The translations under genes were made by a program, and so were the position numbers. A stretch of 64,000 nt of DNA from Flectonema sp. DT1601 (taxonomy: Eukaryota; Euglenozoa; Diplonemea; Diplonemida; Diplonemidae), in contig OZ025831.1 of NCBI GenBank assembly GCA_964019425.1, positions 372,001 to 436,000 of the forward strand. Direction: 5' to 3'. This document shows, one piece after another, positions 1 to 9,893 of the stretch. How positions within the stretch are numbered: position 1 is the first letter of the stretch; each line of letters starts with the position of its first letter. The notes under the pieces are model-generated. The model had not been told where the DNA came from. It worked only from the letters and a program-made list of their open reading frames with translations, and made no database searches.

Positions 1-1
1 G

Positions 2-1906
2 ATGGTAAACGAGTTCACCAGAAGCCGGTACAAGGCCTTCAACTCGCGATTGGAAGCCTCTCTATACTGGTGGGACCACATGGCAGGGGGACCTCAACAG
101 GACTCGCCTCGCATGTGCCTATTCTTTGCCAGTCATAGGAACTTGAACACTGGGAGGACGGGGGCGGCCGCCTGCCTGTTGGACACGCAACTGCACAAGT
201 TGACGGCCAGCTGGGGTGCGACGCTCGACACTGCAGACCTCGGGCTAGCCTCCTACTATGCTGCCCTCAAGGGGATACAGAAGATGAGTCAACAGGATAG
301 AAATGCCACCTGGAGTTGCAGAGGAAATATGAACACGTGGAGTGCGACAACACGGACGGGACTGGCGGGGGCTGTGCCGGACACATGGAGCTTCCTCAAC
401 ACACCAAACGTCGCCAACAACTGTGCGCAGTTCAAGGCGGAAGCGGTGTCCTCTCGAGATTACTGCTCGCTGATGGACGTGTTGAGACGTACCTCAGAAC
501 TGGAAGGGGAGCTGGGATTACGGTTAACCAAGAAACCGAGATCCCCAGATTCCGATTCGCAGGGAGAGTCTGCCTCGGTCAAAAAACCAAAGGCTGAGGC
601 AGACCATCCACCGCCCGCCATAGCCGACCCCGATAGAAGCCCAACGCCATCGGCCAGTCCGAGGAGCAAGAAGCAGTGGTCCCCTGGCTCAGATTCGCAA
701 GACGAGCCTGTATCAGTGAAGAAGCCGAAGACGTCCGCACCTGAAGTGGCCCGAGAAGACTCAGTGACTTCAGAAGGCCCCCCACTAGTAGATAACCAAC
801 GGAACCCGACGGTCACGACGGAGATAGAAAATGTAGCGCCGACCGCCTCACCTGTTGAAACTGCAGTTACAACCAATGTCGGCCAGAGTAAGCCGGAGCC
901 AAAGGAAACCGACATCCCACCGCCGAATGCAAGTCAGGAATTGGAAGATGCCACGGCCAGCGCCACACCAGTCACTAGACCGACAGATTTGCCCACCGAA
1001 GGCAGTCCCCTGCCGTCAGCCAGTCTAAGGACGATAGTTGCAACCATAGACCCGCCGGAGAAAGGTGAACACGATGCCTCCGAAGATACAGTAAACACCC
1101 TCAAGGAAGAAGTATATGATGCCCCTGGAGATCAGACAGACACCCTCACCGGGGAAGTACGCGATGCCTCCGAAGAACCAGCGGATATTCTTACCGAAGT
1201 AGAACATGATGCCGCCGGAGAACTAGCAGACACCCTCGCCGAAGAAGTGCGCGATACCGCCGAACAACCAGCAGACATCCTTACCGAAATAGAACAGGAT
1301 GCCTCCGGAGAACTAGCGGACGCCCTCGACAATGAAGTGTGTGACACCTCTGAAGAACCAGTAGACATCCTCACCAAGGAGGAACGCGACTTGTCCAGCC
1401 CGTCATCGCAGTTACAAGCATACGACAAGGAGACCCACACTCCCCCTGTGGCCAGAACGCTAGACCTCGACAGCCATAACAGCTCTACAGAAGATCCGAC
1501 ACCGAAGACCAGAAGAGCAAGGAGCAGCCCACCCCGGATGGGGACAAGTAGCTCCGATGTCTCCACAAACGATACCGAAGATACCCGACCGACATGTGAC
1601 CATGCACCGCCGTTGCAAAAGGGACCAAGGGTCAAATGCGACTTCTGCCATAGATTGTTGCAACGGAAATGGTTCAGGAGCAGATGCACGAAGTGCCAGA
1701 TAACGACCTGTCGAAGATGTTGGACCGCCGGAGTGGAGACCGCCTCCAGAGCCTTGGATCACCCAGACAGTACACCAAGACACAGGAGGACGAGGTCGTG
1801 CCCATCCTCGAACGAGAAGACAAAGAAGAAGATATCGCCATACAGTTCCGCGGACTCAGAGAAGACCAACCTGAGTCCGGGGAAGAGACTTAAAGACGAC
1901 TGCTGA
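2..1906 (+). CDS. C-terminal retroelement polyprotein: RNase H-like region, acidic repeats, zinc module
   Basis: This open frame of 634 codons probably continues upstream of the window. Residues about 50-170 contain GAAACLLDTQLHKLTASWG and an ASYYAALKGI stretch, which resemble the first strands and helix of an RNase H fold; this is tentative. Residues about 175-500 are low complexity. They include an acidic repeat (1126-1390) in which DASEEPADILTE-like and DAAGELADTLAE-like blocks alternate with a period of about 32 residues. Near the end (about 1637-1725) is a CxxC-x14-CxxC-x4-CxxC zinc module (CDFC, CTKC, CRRC). The stop is followed by a C-rich tract and the 3' UTR. Antisense and other-frame ORFs here are shadows. 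The likely role is the C-terminal half of a LINE-type replication protein, but a domesticated or unrelated RNase H protein cannot be excluded. Confidence 0.5.
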   Translation: MVNEFTRSRYKAFNSRLEASLYWWDHMAGGPQQDSPRMCLFFASHRNLNTGRTGAAACLLDTQLHKLTASWGATLDTADLGLASYYAALKGIQKMSQQDRNATWSCRGNMNTWSATTRTGLAGAVPDTWSFLNTPNVANNCAQFKAEAVSSRDYCSLMDVLRRTSELEGELGLRLTKKPRSPDSDSQGESASVKKPKAEADHPPPAIADPDRSPTPSASPRSKKQWSPGSDSQDEPVSVKKPKTSAPEVAREDSVTSEGPPLVDNQRNPTVTTEIENVAPTASPVETAVTTNVGQSKPEPKETDIPPPNASQELEDATASATPVTRPTDLPTEGSPLPSASLRTIVATIDPPEKGEHDASEDTVNTLKEEVYDAPGDQTDTLTGEVRDASEEPADILTEVEHDAAGELADTLAEEVRDTAEQPADILTEIEQDASGELADALDNEVCDTSEEPVDILTKEERDLSSPSSQLQAYDKETHTPPVARTLDLDSHNSSTEDPTPKTRRARSSPPRMGTSSSDVSTNDTEDTRPTCDHAPPLQKGPRVKCDFCHRLLQRKWFRSRCTKCQITTCRRCWTAGVETASRALDHPDSTPRHRRTRSCPSSNEKTKKKISPYSSADSEKTNLSPGKRLKDDC

Positions 1907-2529
1907 GATCTGTGGGTGTACTCACACGTCCCCTCCCCCTCCTCCTCCCCCACCCCCCCCCTTTATACCCACCGGAATAGATAATTTCTTTTAAAAGTGT
2001 CACTGTGAGACCTCAAAGAAAGCCGCACGTCCTCGGCAAAAAGAAGCCTGAGATGCTGACAAAAAGTCGATCTGTTAGTGAAACCTTGCCACTTAGCTTA
2101 GCTCTTCCAAAAACAACCAAGGCGGAACAAGATTGACTGCGTCGAAGGTGGAAACCGACAGCGTGCGAAGAAGAAAAAAGTAAAAGACTTAGGTAAAGCA
2201 TACAACAGGTTATTAGGGAATAACCGCCGTCACACGGAAGAGTGATGAGTAAACCAGGGGCAATAATTACAACTTGGTCCACCGGGCTGGTGACAATGTT
2301 CCAACGTAGCATGCTAGGGCTAAGACAAGAGATGCGCCTGACGCGGGTGGAGTAGAGTCTTGTTATATTTTGGAGAGCAACGTTTTCGAACTACCCACAA
2401 TATACCCGTCAGGAGGCAACTTGTACTTGGCTTACAATTTTAAAGACTACCGGTTTTCTCAGATAGAATTCCAGCAGACAAAGAAAAGTAAAAGAACTGT
2501 ACTAGCTTCCCGGCATCTTCGCTTCGGCG

Positions 2530-2568
<39 letters not shown>
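1907..2568 (+). other. Retroelement 3' UTR and poly(A)
   Basis: This stretch is non-coding. It begins with a C/T-rich tract (about 1930-1965) and ends with about 230 bp shared with 62574-62804, followed by the A-run. I see no other gene in it. Confidence 0.6.
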
Positions 2569-2571
<3 letters not shown>

Positions 2572-4433
2572 TAAAAAAAAAAATAAAAAAAAAGAATAAA
2601 CAATGTTATCATTGTTTTTTTTTATCGTTCGACTTTGTTGACTAATTTCTATTTTCCGTTTTTTTTCTTTAAAAAATAAATAAAAAGAATTTAAAAAAAA
2701 AAAAAAAAAAAAGAATAAACAATGTTATCATTGTTTTTTTTATCGATCGACTATGTCGATTACTTTCTATTTTCCGTCCTGGTCAAGACGCTAAACTGAT
2801 TGTTTTTTTTTCAAAATAAAAAAAAAAATATTAAAAAAAAAAAATAAAAAAAAAGAATAAACAATGTTATCATTGTTTTTTTTTATCGTTCGACTTTGTT
2901 GACTAATTTCTATTTTCCGTTTTTTTTCTTTAAAAAATTAATAAAAAGAATTTAAAAAAAAAAAAAAAAAAAAGAATAAACAATGTTATCATTGCTTTTT
3001 TTATCGATCGACTATGTCGATTACTTTCTATTTTCCGTCCTGGTCAAGACGCTAAACTGATTGTTTTTTTTTCAAAATTAATAAAAAAGAATATAAAAAA
3101 AAACAAAAACAAAAAGAATAAACAATGTTATCATTGTTTTTTTTTATCGTTCGACTTTGTCGACTAATTTCTATTTTCCGTTTTTTTTCTTTAAAAAATA
3201 AATAAAAAGAATTTAAAATTAAAAAAAAAAAAAGAATAAACAATGTTATCATTGTTTTTTTTATCGATCGACTATGTCGACTACTTTCTATTTTCCGTCC
3301 TGGTCAAGACGCTAAACTGATTGTTTTTTTTTCAAAATTAATAAGAATTCGATAGAGTGGGAAGTAACGGACTGGGAGCTTTTGGCTCCTGCCCTATTCC
3401 CGATGTAAACTTTCTTTTTATTTTTTTTTTTTTAACAGGCCCAGAGGGCGACAATGACTGTTGCTGACCAAGGAATAATATTCAAATGAATTTTCGTTTC
3501 AAAGAAACGAACAGAATTAAGAGAGTATATAAGAGAATATAAAAAAAATAAAAAAAAAAAGAATAAACAATGTTATCATTGTTTTTTTTTTATCGATCGA
3601 CTATGTCGATTACTTACTATTTTCCGTCCTGGTCAAGACGCTAAACTGATTGTTTTTTTTTCAAAATTAATAAGAATTCGATAGAGTGGGAAGTAACGGA
3701 CTGGGAGCTTTTGGCTCCTGCCCTATTCCCGATGTAAACTTTCTTTTTATTTTTTTTTTTTTAACAGGCCCAGAGGGCGACAATGACTGTTGCTGACCAA
3801 GGAATAATATTCAAATGAATTTTCGTTTCAAAGAAACGAACAGAATTAAGAGAGTATATAAGAGAATATAAAAAAAATAAAAAAAAAAAGAATAAACAAT
3901 GTTATCATTGTTTTTTTTTATCGTTCGACTTTGTTGACTAATTTCTATTTTCCATTTTTTTTCTTTTTAAAAAATAAATAAAAAGAATTAAAAAAAAAAA
4001 AAAAAAAAAGAATAAACAATGTTATCATTGTTTTTTTTATCGATCGACTATGTCGATTACTTTCTATTTTCCGTCCTGGTCAGGACGCTAAACTGATTGT
4101 TTTTTCTTTAAAAATAAATAAAAAGAATAAAAAAAAAAAAAAAGGAATAAACAATGTTATCATTGTTTTTTTTTTATCGATCGACTATGTCGATTACTTA
4201 CTATTTTCCGTCCTGGTCAAGACGCTAAACTGATTGTTTTTTCTTTAAAATAATTAAAAAGATTTAAAAAAAAAAAAAAAAAAAAAAATGAATAAACAAT
4301 GTTATCATTGTTTTTTTTTCTATCGATCAACTATGTCGATTAATTTCTATTTTCCGTCCTGATCGAGACGCTAAACTGATTGTTTCCTTTTTTTAAATAA
4401 TAAATAGGAAAAAAAAAAAAAAAAAAAAAAAAG
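2569..4433 (+). repeat. Hairpin-module satellite, plus-oriented array
   Basis: About eleven units of 110-145 bp are separated by variable A-runs. Each unit carries the palindrome AACAATG-TTAT-CATTGTT (first at 2599), then usually TCGAC-TAT-GTCGA, and in the longer unit type CGTCCTGGTCAAGACG with a short CGTC/GACG stem. Long and short unit types alternate at the start. No coding potential is seen; ORFs in the T/A tracts are artefacts. Confidence 0.85.
3342..3866 (+). repeat. Duplicated ~200-bp module embedded in the satellite
   Basis: The segment from about 3342 to 3540 is repeated at about 3664-3866, with one satellite unit between them. Each copy contains the hairpin GGAGC-TTTTG-GCTCC (first at 3375-3389), a T-tract, and the perfect 8-bp hairpin TTCGTTTC-AAA-GAAACGAA. 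Further copies lie at about 4670-4845 (inverted) and 5228-5420 (direct), so the module is mobile within the array. Confidence 0.8.
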
Positions 4434-4551
4434 AGCATCTCCCTGCTATCCCTCATATCCCCACAATAATATTATACCTTTTCATTTTCTCTTTCCTTTT
4501 CTGGTCTTTTTTTTTTCTTTTTTTTCCTTTTTCATACAACGTTTTTTATTT

Positions 4552-4582
<31 letters not shown>

Positions 4583-4617
4583 ATGTTTGATTATTTCCTC
4601 TTCATTTTTTTTTTTTC

Positions 4618-4649
<32 letters not shown>

Positions 4650-5639
4650 CCTCTGCCTCTCTCTTAATTCTGTTCGTTTCTTTGAAACGAAAATTCATTT
4701 GAATATTATTCCTTGGTCAGCAACCATCATTGTCGCCCTTTGGGCCTGTTAAAAAAAAATAAAAATAAAAAGAAAGTTTACATCGGGAATAGGGCAGGAG
4801 CCAAAAGCTCCCAGTCCGTTACTTCCCACTTTATCGAAATTCTTATTTATTCAGTCTTAATTACACAATATGGACGATGATGGTCATTCCTTCGATTCAT
4901 CGCGTTCTGCTGTTAACCGTTGAATTACTCCTTCCAGAAGTTCATATTCTTTTCTATCTTTTTCAATAATTAAAACAGGGGGCGCAGGAGGAAGTGAGGA
5001 TGGATCCTGGTTGGTAGCTTTGATCTCAACAGGTAATCCATTTAGTAACTGCTTGTCTTTCTCGAGGGAGGCTGACATCGCATTAAAGTAAAATAAAAAT
5101 AGAACATAAAAAATTCGTTCTTTCATTTGTTCTAATTCGTTTTCTAAAATCTGGCATTTCAAGGAAAGTTTCAGCCTTAATTTTCCTTCTTTTTTTTTGT
5201 ACAAGGGGGTTTGAGAACCCATGTCAGATTGAGAATTTCGATAAAGTGGGAAGTAACGGACTGGGAGCTTTTGGCTCCTGCCCTATTCCCGATGTAAACT
5301 TTCTTTTTATTTTTATTTTTTTTTTTAACAGGCCCAAAGGGCGACAATGATGGTTGCTGACCAAGGAATAATATTCAAATGAATTTTCGTTTCAAAGAAA
5401 CGAACAGAATTGAGAGAGAGGCAGAGAAAAAAAAAAAAAAAAAAAGAAAGAATAGAAAAAAAAAAATATGAAGAGGAAATAATCAAACATGAAAAAAAAA
5501 AAAAAAACAAAATATAAATAAAAAACGTTGAAAAAGGAAAAAAAAAAAAAAAAAGACCAGAAAAGGAAAGAGAAAATGAAAAGGTATAATATTATTGTGG
5601 GGATATGAGGATAGCAGGGAGATGCTCTTTTTTTTTTTT
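4434..5639. repeat. Inverted repeat at the centre of the opposed satellite arrays
   Basis: The arm at about 4434-4845 is repeated in reverse complement at about 5228-5639. Matching landmarks are the GAGCATCTCCCTGCTATCC end, the TTCGTTTC hairpin and the GGAGC hairpin. The spacer holds a coiled-coil ORF fragment. A further short piece (about 4845-4890) reappears inverted at 5862-5910. Together with the flanking arrays this forms an imperfect palindrome of several kilobases. Confidence 0.8.
4884..5222 (-). pseudogene. Fragment of the coiled-coil ORF family
   Basis: This 112-codon frame shares the CQILENELEQMKER and FYVLFLFYFNAMSASLE stretches with the larger copy at 35100-36788. It stops early after a diverged acidic tail (ERDESKE). 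It lies in the spacer of the central inverted repeat and has no recognisable domain besides heptad-like coiled coil. It is probably a captured fragment rather than a working gene. Confidence 0.6.
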
Positions 5640-5765
5640 TTTTTTTTTTTTTATTTATTATTTAAAAAAAGGAAACAATCAGTTTAGCGTCTCGATCAGG
5701 ACGGAAAATAGAAATTAATCGACATAGTCGATCGATAGAAAAAAAACAATGATAACATTGTTTAT

Positions 5766-5798
<33 letters not shown>

Positions 5799-6740
5799 CT
5801 TTTAATTATTTTAAAGAAAAAACAATCAGTTTAGCGTCTTGACCAGGACGGAAAATAGAAAGGAATGACCATCATCGTCCATATTGTGTAATTAAGACTG
5901 AATAAATAAATGGATACTAAATTATAATTATAATGTTAAAGAGATTAAACACAAACAACTGACGTCGGGGTAATGTTGCATCTTCGAGAGGTCGGTTACC
6001 CAAGACTTTGAAAAACACCGAGGCAAGAGGTGCAACAAGCCAGAAACAACAGGTACACCAATAGCGAACCTCAAGAAGAAACACCCAGGGTGGGAGGGTG
6101 GGAAATTCTTTTGTTTTAGAGAAATAACAAAAAGAGCAAAATTTGCTAAGGAAAGGAAGTAACATATTAGTTAAAAGTGTACCGATATAATATAACGTCT
6201 CAAACACAGCGCTAACCAGTGCAACGAGAGCTAATAAGTTCGATAAGCCACTGCTGAACCAACATAATAGGTGCAGAGTGCATTTTAGATAAGGAAGGAC
6301 ATTTTTCATTTTCCGTTCCGTTAGGACAGAAAAGTAATAAGTATAAAATAGTTTTCGACGTACCAGAGCCTGCATAGCCGAGTTGTTATGGTCGTCGACC
6401 TTAAATCGCTTACGTAACCGTGGTCGGGGGTTCAATTCCCGGTCACGGCACAATTTTTGGTATTTTTAACCAGAAAATTTTAAAGTAAAAAACAGTAAGA
6501 AAAAGGCACAAAAGTGGACTTGGTGATCATTCCCTGAGTAAACTATGATAATCGACATAGTCGATCGATAAAAAAAAAACAATGATAACATTGTTTATTC
6601 CTTTTTTTTTTTTTTTTTTTTTTATTCTTTTCATTTATTTTTAAAGAAAAAACAATCAGTTTAGCGTCCTGACCAGGACGGAAAATTGAAAGTGATCGAC
6701 ATAGTCGATCGATAAAAAAACAATGATAACATTGATTAAT

Positions 6741-6773
<33 letters not shown>

Positions 6774-7024
6774 TTTTAATTATTTTTTAAAGAAAAAACA
6801 ATCAGTTTAGCGTCTTGACCAGGACGGAAAATAGAAAGTGATCGACATAGTCGATCGATAAAAAACAATGATAACATTGTTTATTCTTTTTTTTTTTTTT
6901 TTTTTTTTTAATCCTTTTTATTATTTTAAAGAAAAAACAATCAGTTTAGCGTCTTGACCAGGACGGAAAATAGAAAGTGATCGACATAGTCGATCGATAA
7001 AAAACAATGATAACATTGTTTATT

Positions 7025-7056
<32 letters not shown>

Positions 7057-8700
7057 CCTTTTTATTATTTTAAAGAAAAAACAATCAGTTTAGCGTCTTG
7101 ACCAGGACGGAAAATAGAAAGTGATCGACATAGTCGATCGATAAAAAAACAATGATAACATTGTTTATTCTTTTTTTTTTTTTTTTTTTTAAATTCTTTT
7201 TATTTATTTTTAAAGAAAAAAAAACGGAAAATAAAAATTAGTCGACAAAGTCGAACGATAAAAAAAAAACAATGATAACATTGTTTATTCTTTTTGTTTT
7301 TGTTTTTTTTTATATTCTTTTTTATTAATTTTGAAAAAAAAACAATCAGTTTAGCGTCTTGACCAGGACGGAAAATAGAAAGTAATCGACATAGTCGATC
7401 GATGAAAAAAAAACAATGATAACATTGTTTATTCTTTTTTTTTTTTTTTTTTTTTAAATTCTTTTTATTTATTTTTTAAAAAGAAAAAAAAACGGAAAAT
7501 AGAAATTAGTCAACAAAGTCGAACAATAAAAAAAAAAAAACAATGATAACATTGTTTATTCTTTTTTTTTTATTTTTTTTTTATATTCTTTTTTATTAAT
7601 TTTGAAAAAAAAACAATCAGTTTAGCGTCTTGACCAGGACGGAAAATAGAAAGTGATCGACATAGTCGATCGATAAAAAAACAATGATAACATTGTTTAT
7701 TCTTTTTCTTTTTTTTTTTTTTTTTTTTTCAAATCCTTCTTATTATTTTTTAAAGAAAAAACAATCAGTTTAGCGTCTTGACCAGGACGGAAAATAGAAA
7801 GTAATCGACATAGTCGATCGATAAAATAAAAACAATGATAACATTGTTTATTCCTTTTTTCTTTTTTTTTTTATTCTTTTTATTTATTTTTAAAGAAAAA
7901 ACAATCAGTTTAGCGTCCTGACCAGGACGAAAAATAGAAAGTGATCGACATAGTCGATCGATAAAAAAACAATGATAACATTGTTTATTCTTTTTTTTTT
8001 GTTTTTTTTTTTTTTATTCTTTTTATTTATTTTTTAAAGAAAAAACAATCAGTTTAGCGTCTTGACCAGGACGGAAAATAGAAATTAGTCGACAAAGTCG
8101 ATCGATAACAAAACAATGATAACATTGTTTATTCTTTTTTTTTTTTTTTTTTTTAAATTCTTTTTATTTATTTTTTAAGAAAAAAAACGGAAAATAGAAA
8201 TTAGTCGACAAAGTCGAACGATAAAAAAACAATGATAACATTGTTTATTCTTTTTTTTATTTTTTTTTTTTATATTCTTTTTTATTAATTTTGAAAAAAA
8301 AAAAAAAAAAAACAATCAGTTTAGCGTCTTGACCAGGACGGAAAATAGAAAGTAATCGACATAGTCGATCGATAACAAAACAATGATAACATTGTTTATT
8401 CTTTTTTTTTTTTTTTTTTTTTTAAATTCTTTTTATTTATTTTTTAAGAAAAAAAAACGGAAAATAGAAATTAGTCGACAAAGTCGAACGATAAAAAAAC
8501 AATGATAACATTGTTTATTCTTTTTTTTATTTTTTTTTTTTTATATTCTTTTTTATTAATTTTGGAAAAAAAAAAAAACAATCAGTTTAGCGTCTTGACC
8601 AGGACGGAAAATAGAAAGTAATCGACATAGTCGATCGATAAAAATACAATGATAACATTGTTTAATCTTTTATAATTTTTTATTTTTTTTTTTGTTTTAA
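5640..8700 (-). repeat. Hairpin-module satellite, minus-oriented array
   Basis: About seventeen units carry the same palindromes as the left array in reverse complement, AACAATG-ATAA-CATTGTT (last at about 8647) and TCGAC-ATA-GTCGA, separated by T-runs of 15-30 nt. The array is interrupted at about 5890-6540 by unrelated sequence that carries a tRNA-like element. Unit length drifts mainly through the homopolymers, while the palindromes stay nearly constant. Confidence 0.85.
6368..6450 (+). tRNA. Degenerate type-II tRNA-like sequence (probable pseudogene)
   Basis: It is 83 nt long with a B-box-like GGTTCAATTCC, an A-box-like TAGCCGAGTTGTTATGG and a TTAC/GTAA variable arm. Defects are three mismatches in the acceptor stem, T in place of G19, C in place of T33, and a mispaired outer T-stem. 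The nominal anticodon would be TTA. It may be a tRNA-Ser/Leu pseudogene or the head of a SINE. Confidence 0.4.
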
Positions 8701-8909
8701 AAAAAAAAAAAAAACAAGCGGAATTGATCATAATGGGTGGTAGGGGTTGTTATAACTTCGTTTGAAAATTCTTCTTTTTTGATTTCTTTTTTTTTTTTCT
8801 TTTTACAGGAGTTAAGATCACTGTCAGGAGACAACACATTAACAAGAGCAGCAAGCAGAGTTGACACTATCAATTCAAATTTGAAATACCGGGAATTAAT
8901 TTACAAGGA

Positions 8910-9004
8910 GGTATCTCAAGTGACTTGGTATCTCTAGCGTGTCGGTATCTCTGGAGTGCTGGTATCTCGTATGTGCGTTGGTATCTCATGAGTGATGGTA
9001 TCTC
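8910..9004 (+). repeat. GGTATCTC minisatellite
   Basis: GGTATCTC occurs at 8910, 8927, 8944, 8961, 8980 and 8997, so the period is 17 bp with one 19-bp step. The intervening bases vary. It follows about 110 bp of possibly coding sequence after a pyrimidine-rich TTTTTACAG acceptor-like site (about 8810). Confidence 0.75.
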
Positions 9005-9074
9005 TTGTGCATTAGAGAAACGAAAAAGAATGTCATGACCATGACGGAAGAATTGAGGAATTGAGTTAACATGT

Positions 9075-9304
9075 TCAATTTAACTTATTTAAACTTTTTT
9101 TTTTTCTTATCACCATAGCAAAATCAGTAAGAAGTGTTTGCGATCCCGTTGACATGAGTTCAGGTGGGGGATTCTGGAAAGAGATGGAAGAAATAGAAGA
9201 GAATGACAAGGAGAGTCCAGTGAGCTCATCCTCATCTAACAAAACAGAAGGGGCCGGGGAGGGAGAACCATTGGCAATAAGTAGAATAGAAAGAGCCGAT
9301 TCCA
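9075..9304 (-). pseudogene. Coiled-coil-family upstream segment fused to the R2-like element end
   Basis: On the minus strand the R2-like frame runs past the element end into a segment with SALSILLIANG, LLDEDELTGLSLSFSS and PPPELMSTGSQTL. The same segment occurs at about 35330-35530 in the coiled-coil locus. The junction is at about 9305. The segment is a broken copy serving only as flank. Confidence 0.6.
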
Positions 9305-9893
9305 AGAAGATAACAATGCGTTTTAGAACGCTGTCATGACGCCACGTGAACCTCCCTTGTGTTAAAGAGACAGGACAGCCTGTTAAGACATGCCTGAGGG
9401 TAGGATTCACTTTGCCACACAAAACACAATTTTGGTCCACATTGGTGATGTTCCACCTCTTTAAATTATCTTGTGAGGGGAGGGTGTTTGTAACCGCTTT
9501 CAGTTGAAATGAGATATAGGCAGGATTTCCCTCCCTAAGTACCTTATTCCAGGTGAAATCGTTTATCATACATTTAGACCACTCCTTCCACTGACCTTGG
9601 ACTTGTAATTTATTCAAAGAGTTCAGTAGTTCATCTGTGGCTTCCACTTCAAAACGCTTAAGGAGATCGGGGCGAGTAGTACGTAGATCGCGCAATCGGT
9701 GACCAAGACCAGCTGATTGCTTCGCGAGAGAACGGTAAGAAAAAAACTTAATAAGGCGCTCCCACTCAGCAGAAGCTGAAAACTTTTTCGACCAATTGGA
9801 CGATTTCTCCATAATAACATTGTAGACACCGTGCATGTCAGAGTCCTGTGAGGATCTGAGTATGTCTAGTTTAATTGATTGCGCTTGTTTATT
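9305..9893 (-). pseudogene. Detached C-terminal part of the R2-like RT protein
   Basis: It encodes the C-terminal thumb/linker region and the CxxC-x8-H-x4-C zinc knuckle, followed by RFTWRHDSVLKRI. These match residues about 480-655 of copy 2. It has been cut from its RT domain by the insertion and cannot be translated as one protein with it. Confidence 0.75.

Larger units (their letters stand above)
1..2568 (+). mobile_element. 3' part of a LINE-like retroelement with poly(A) tail
   Basis: A GC-richer segment holds one long ORF, then about 620 bp of 3' UTR and an A-run near 2530-2568. The last part of the UTR (from about 2299) recurs at 62574-62804 as a short copy that also ends in poly(A). 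That is the pattern expected of a non-LTR retrotransposon with 5'-truncated copies. The 5' part, including any RT domain, lies outside the window, so the family is inferred from the tail and the RNase H-like region. Confidence 0.6.

Noticed and set aside
460-1783. Antisense and other-frame ORFs inside the first long ORF
   Set aside because: They mirror codon bias of the long plus-strand frame and contain no motif.
2370-3252. Poly-Lys/Phe ORFs in the satellite
   Set aside because: They are read through A- and T-runs and hairpin repeats; composition is meaningless as protein.
5917-6453. 178-codon minus-strand ORF
   Set aside because: Its start is antisense to the tRNA-like sequence and the rest is low-complexity hydrophobic; it spans a junction of repeats.
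2569-8700. CRISPR-like array
   Set aside because: Spacers are homopolymers, not unique sequences, the repeats come in several types, there are no cas genes and the genome is eukaryotic.
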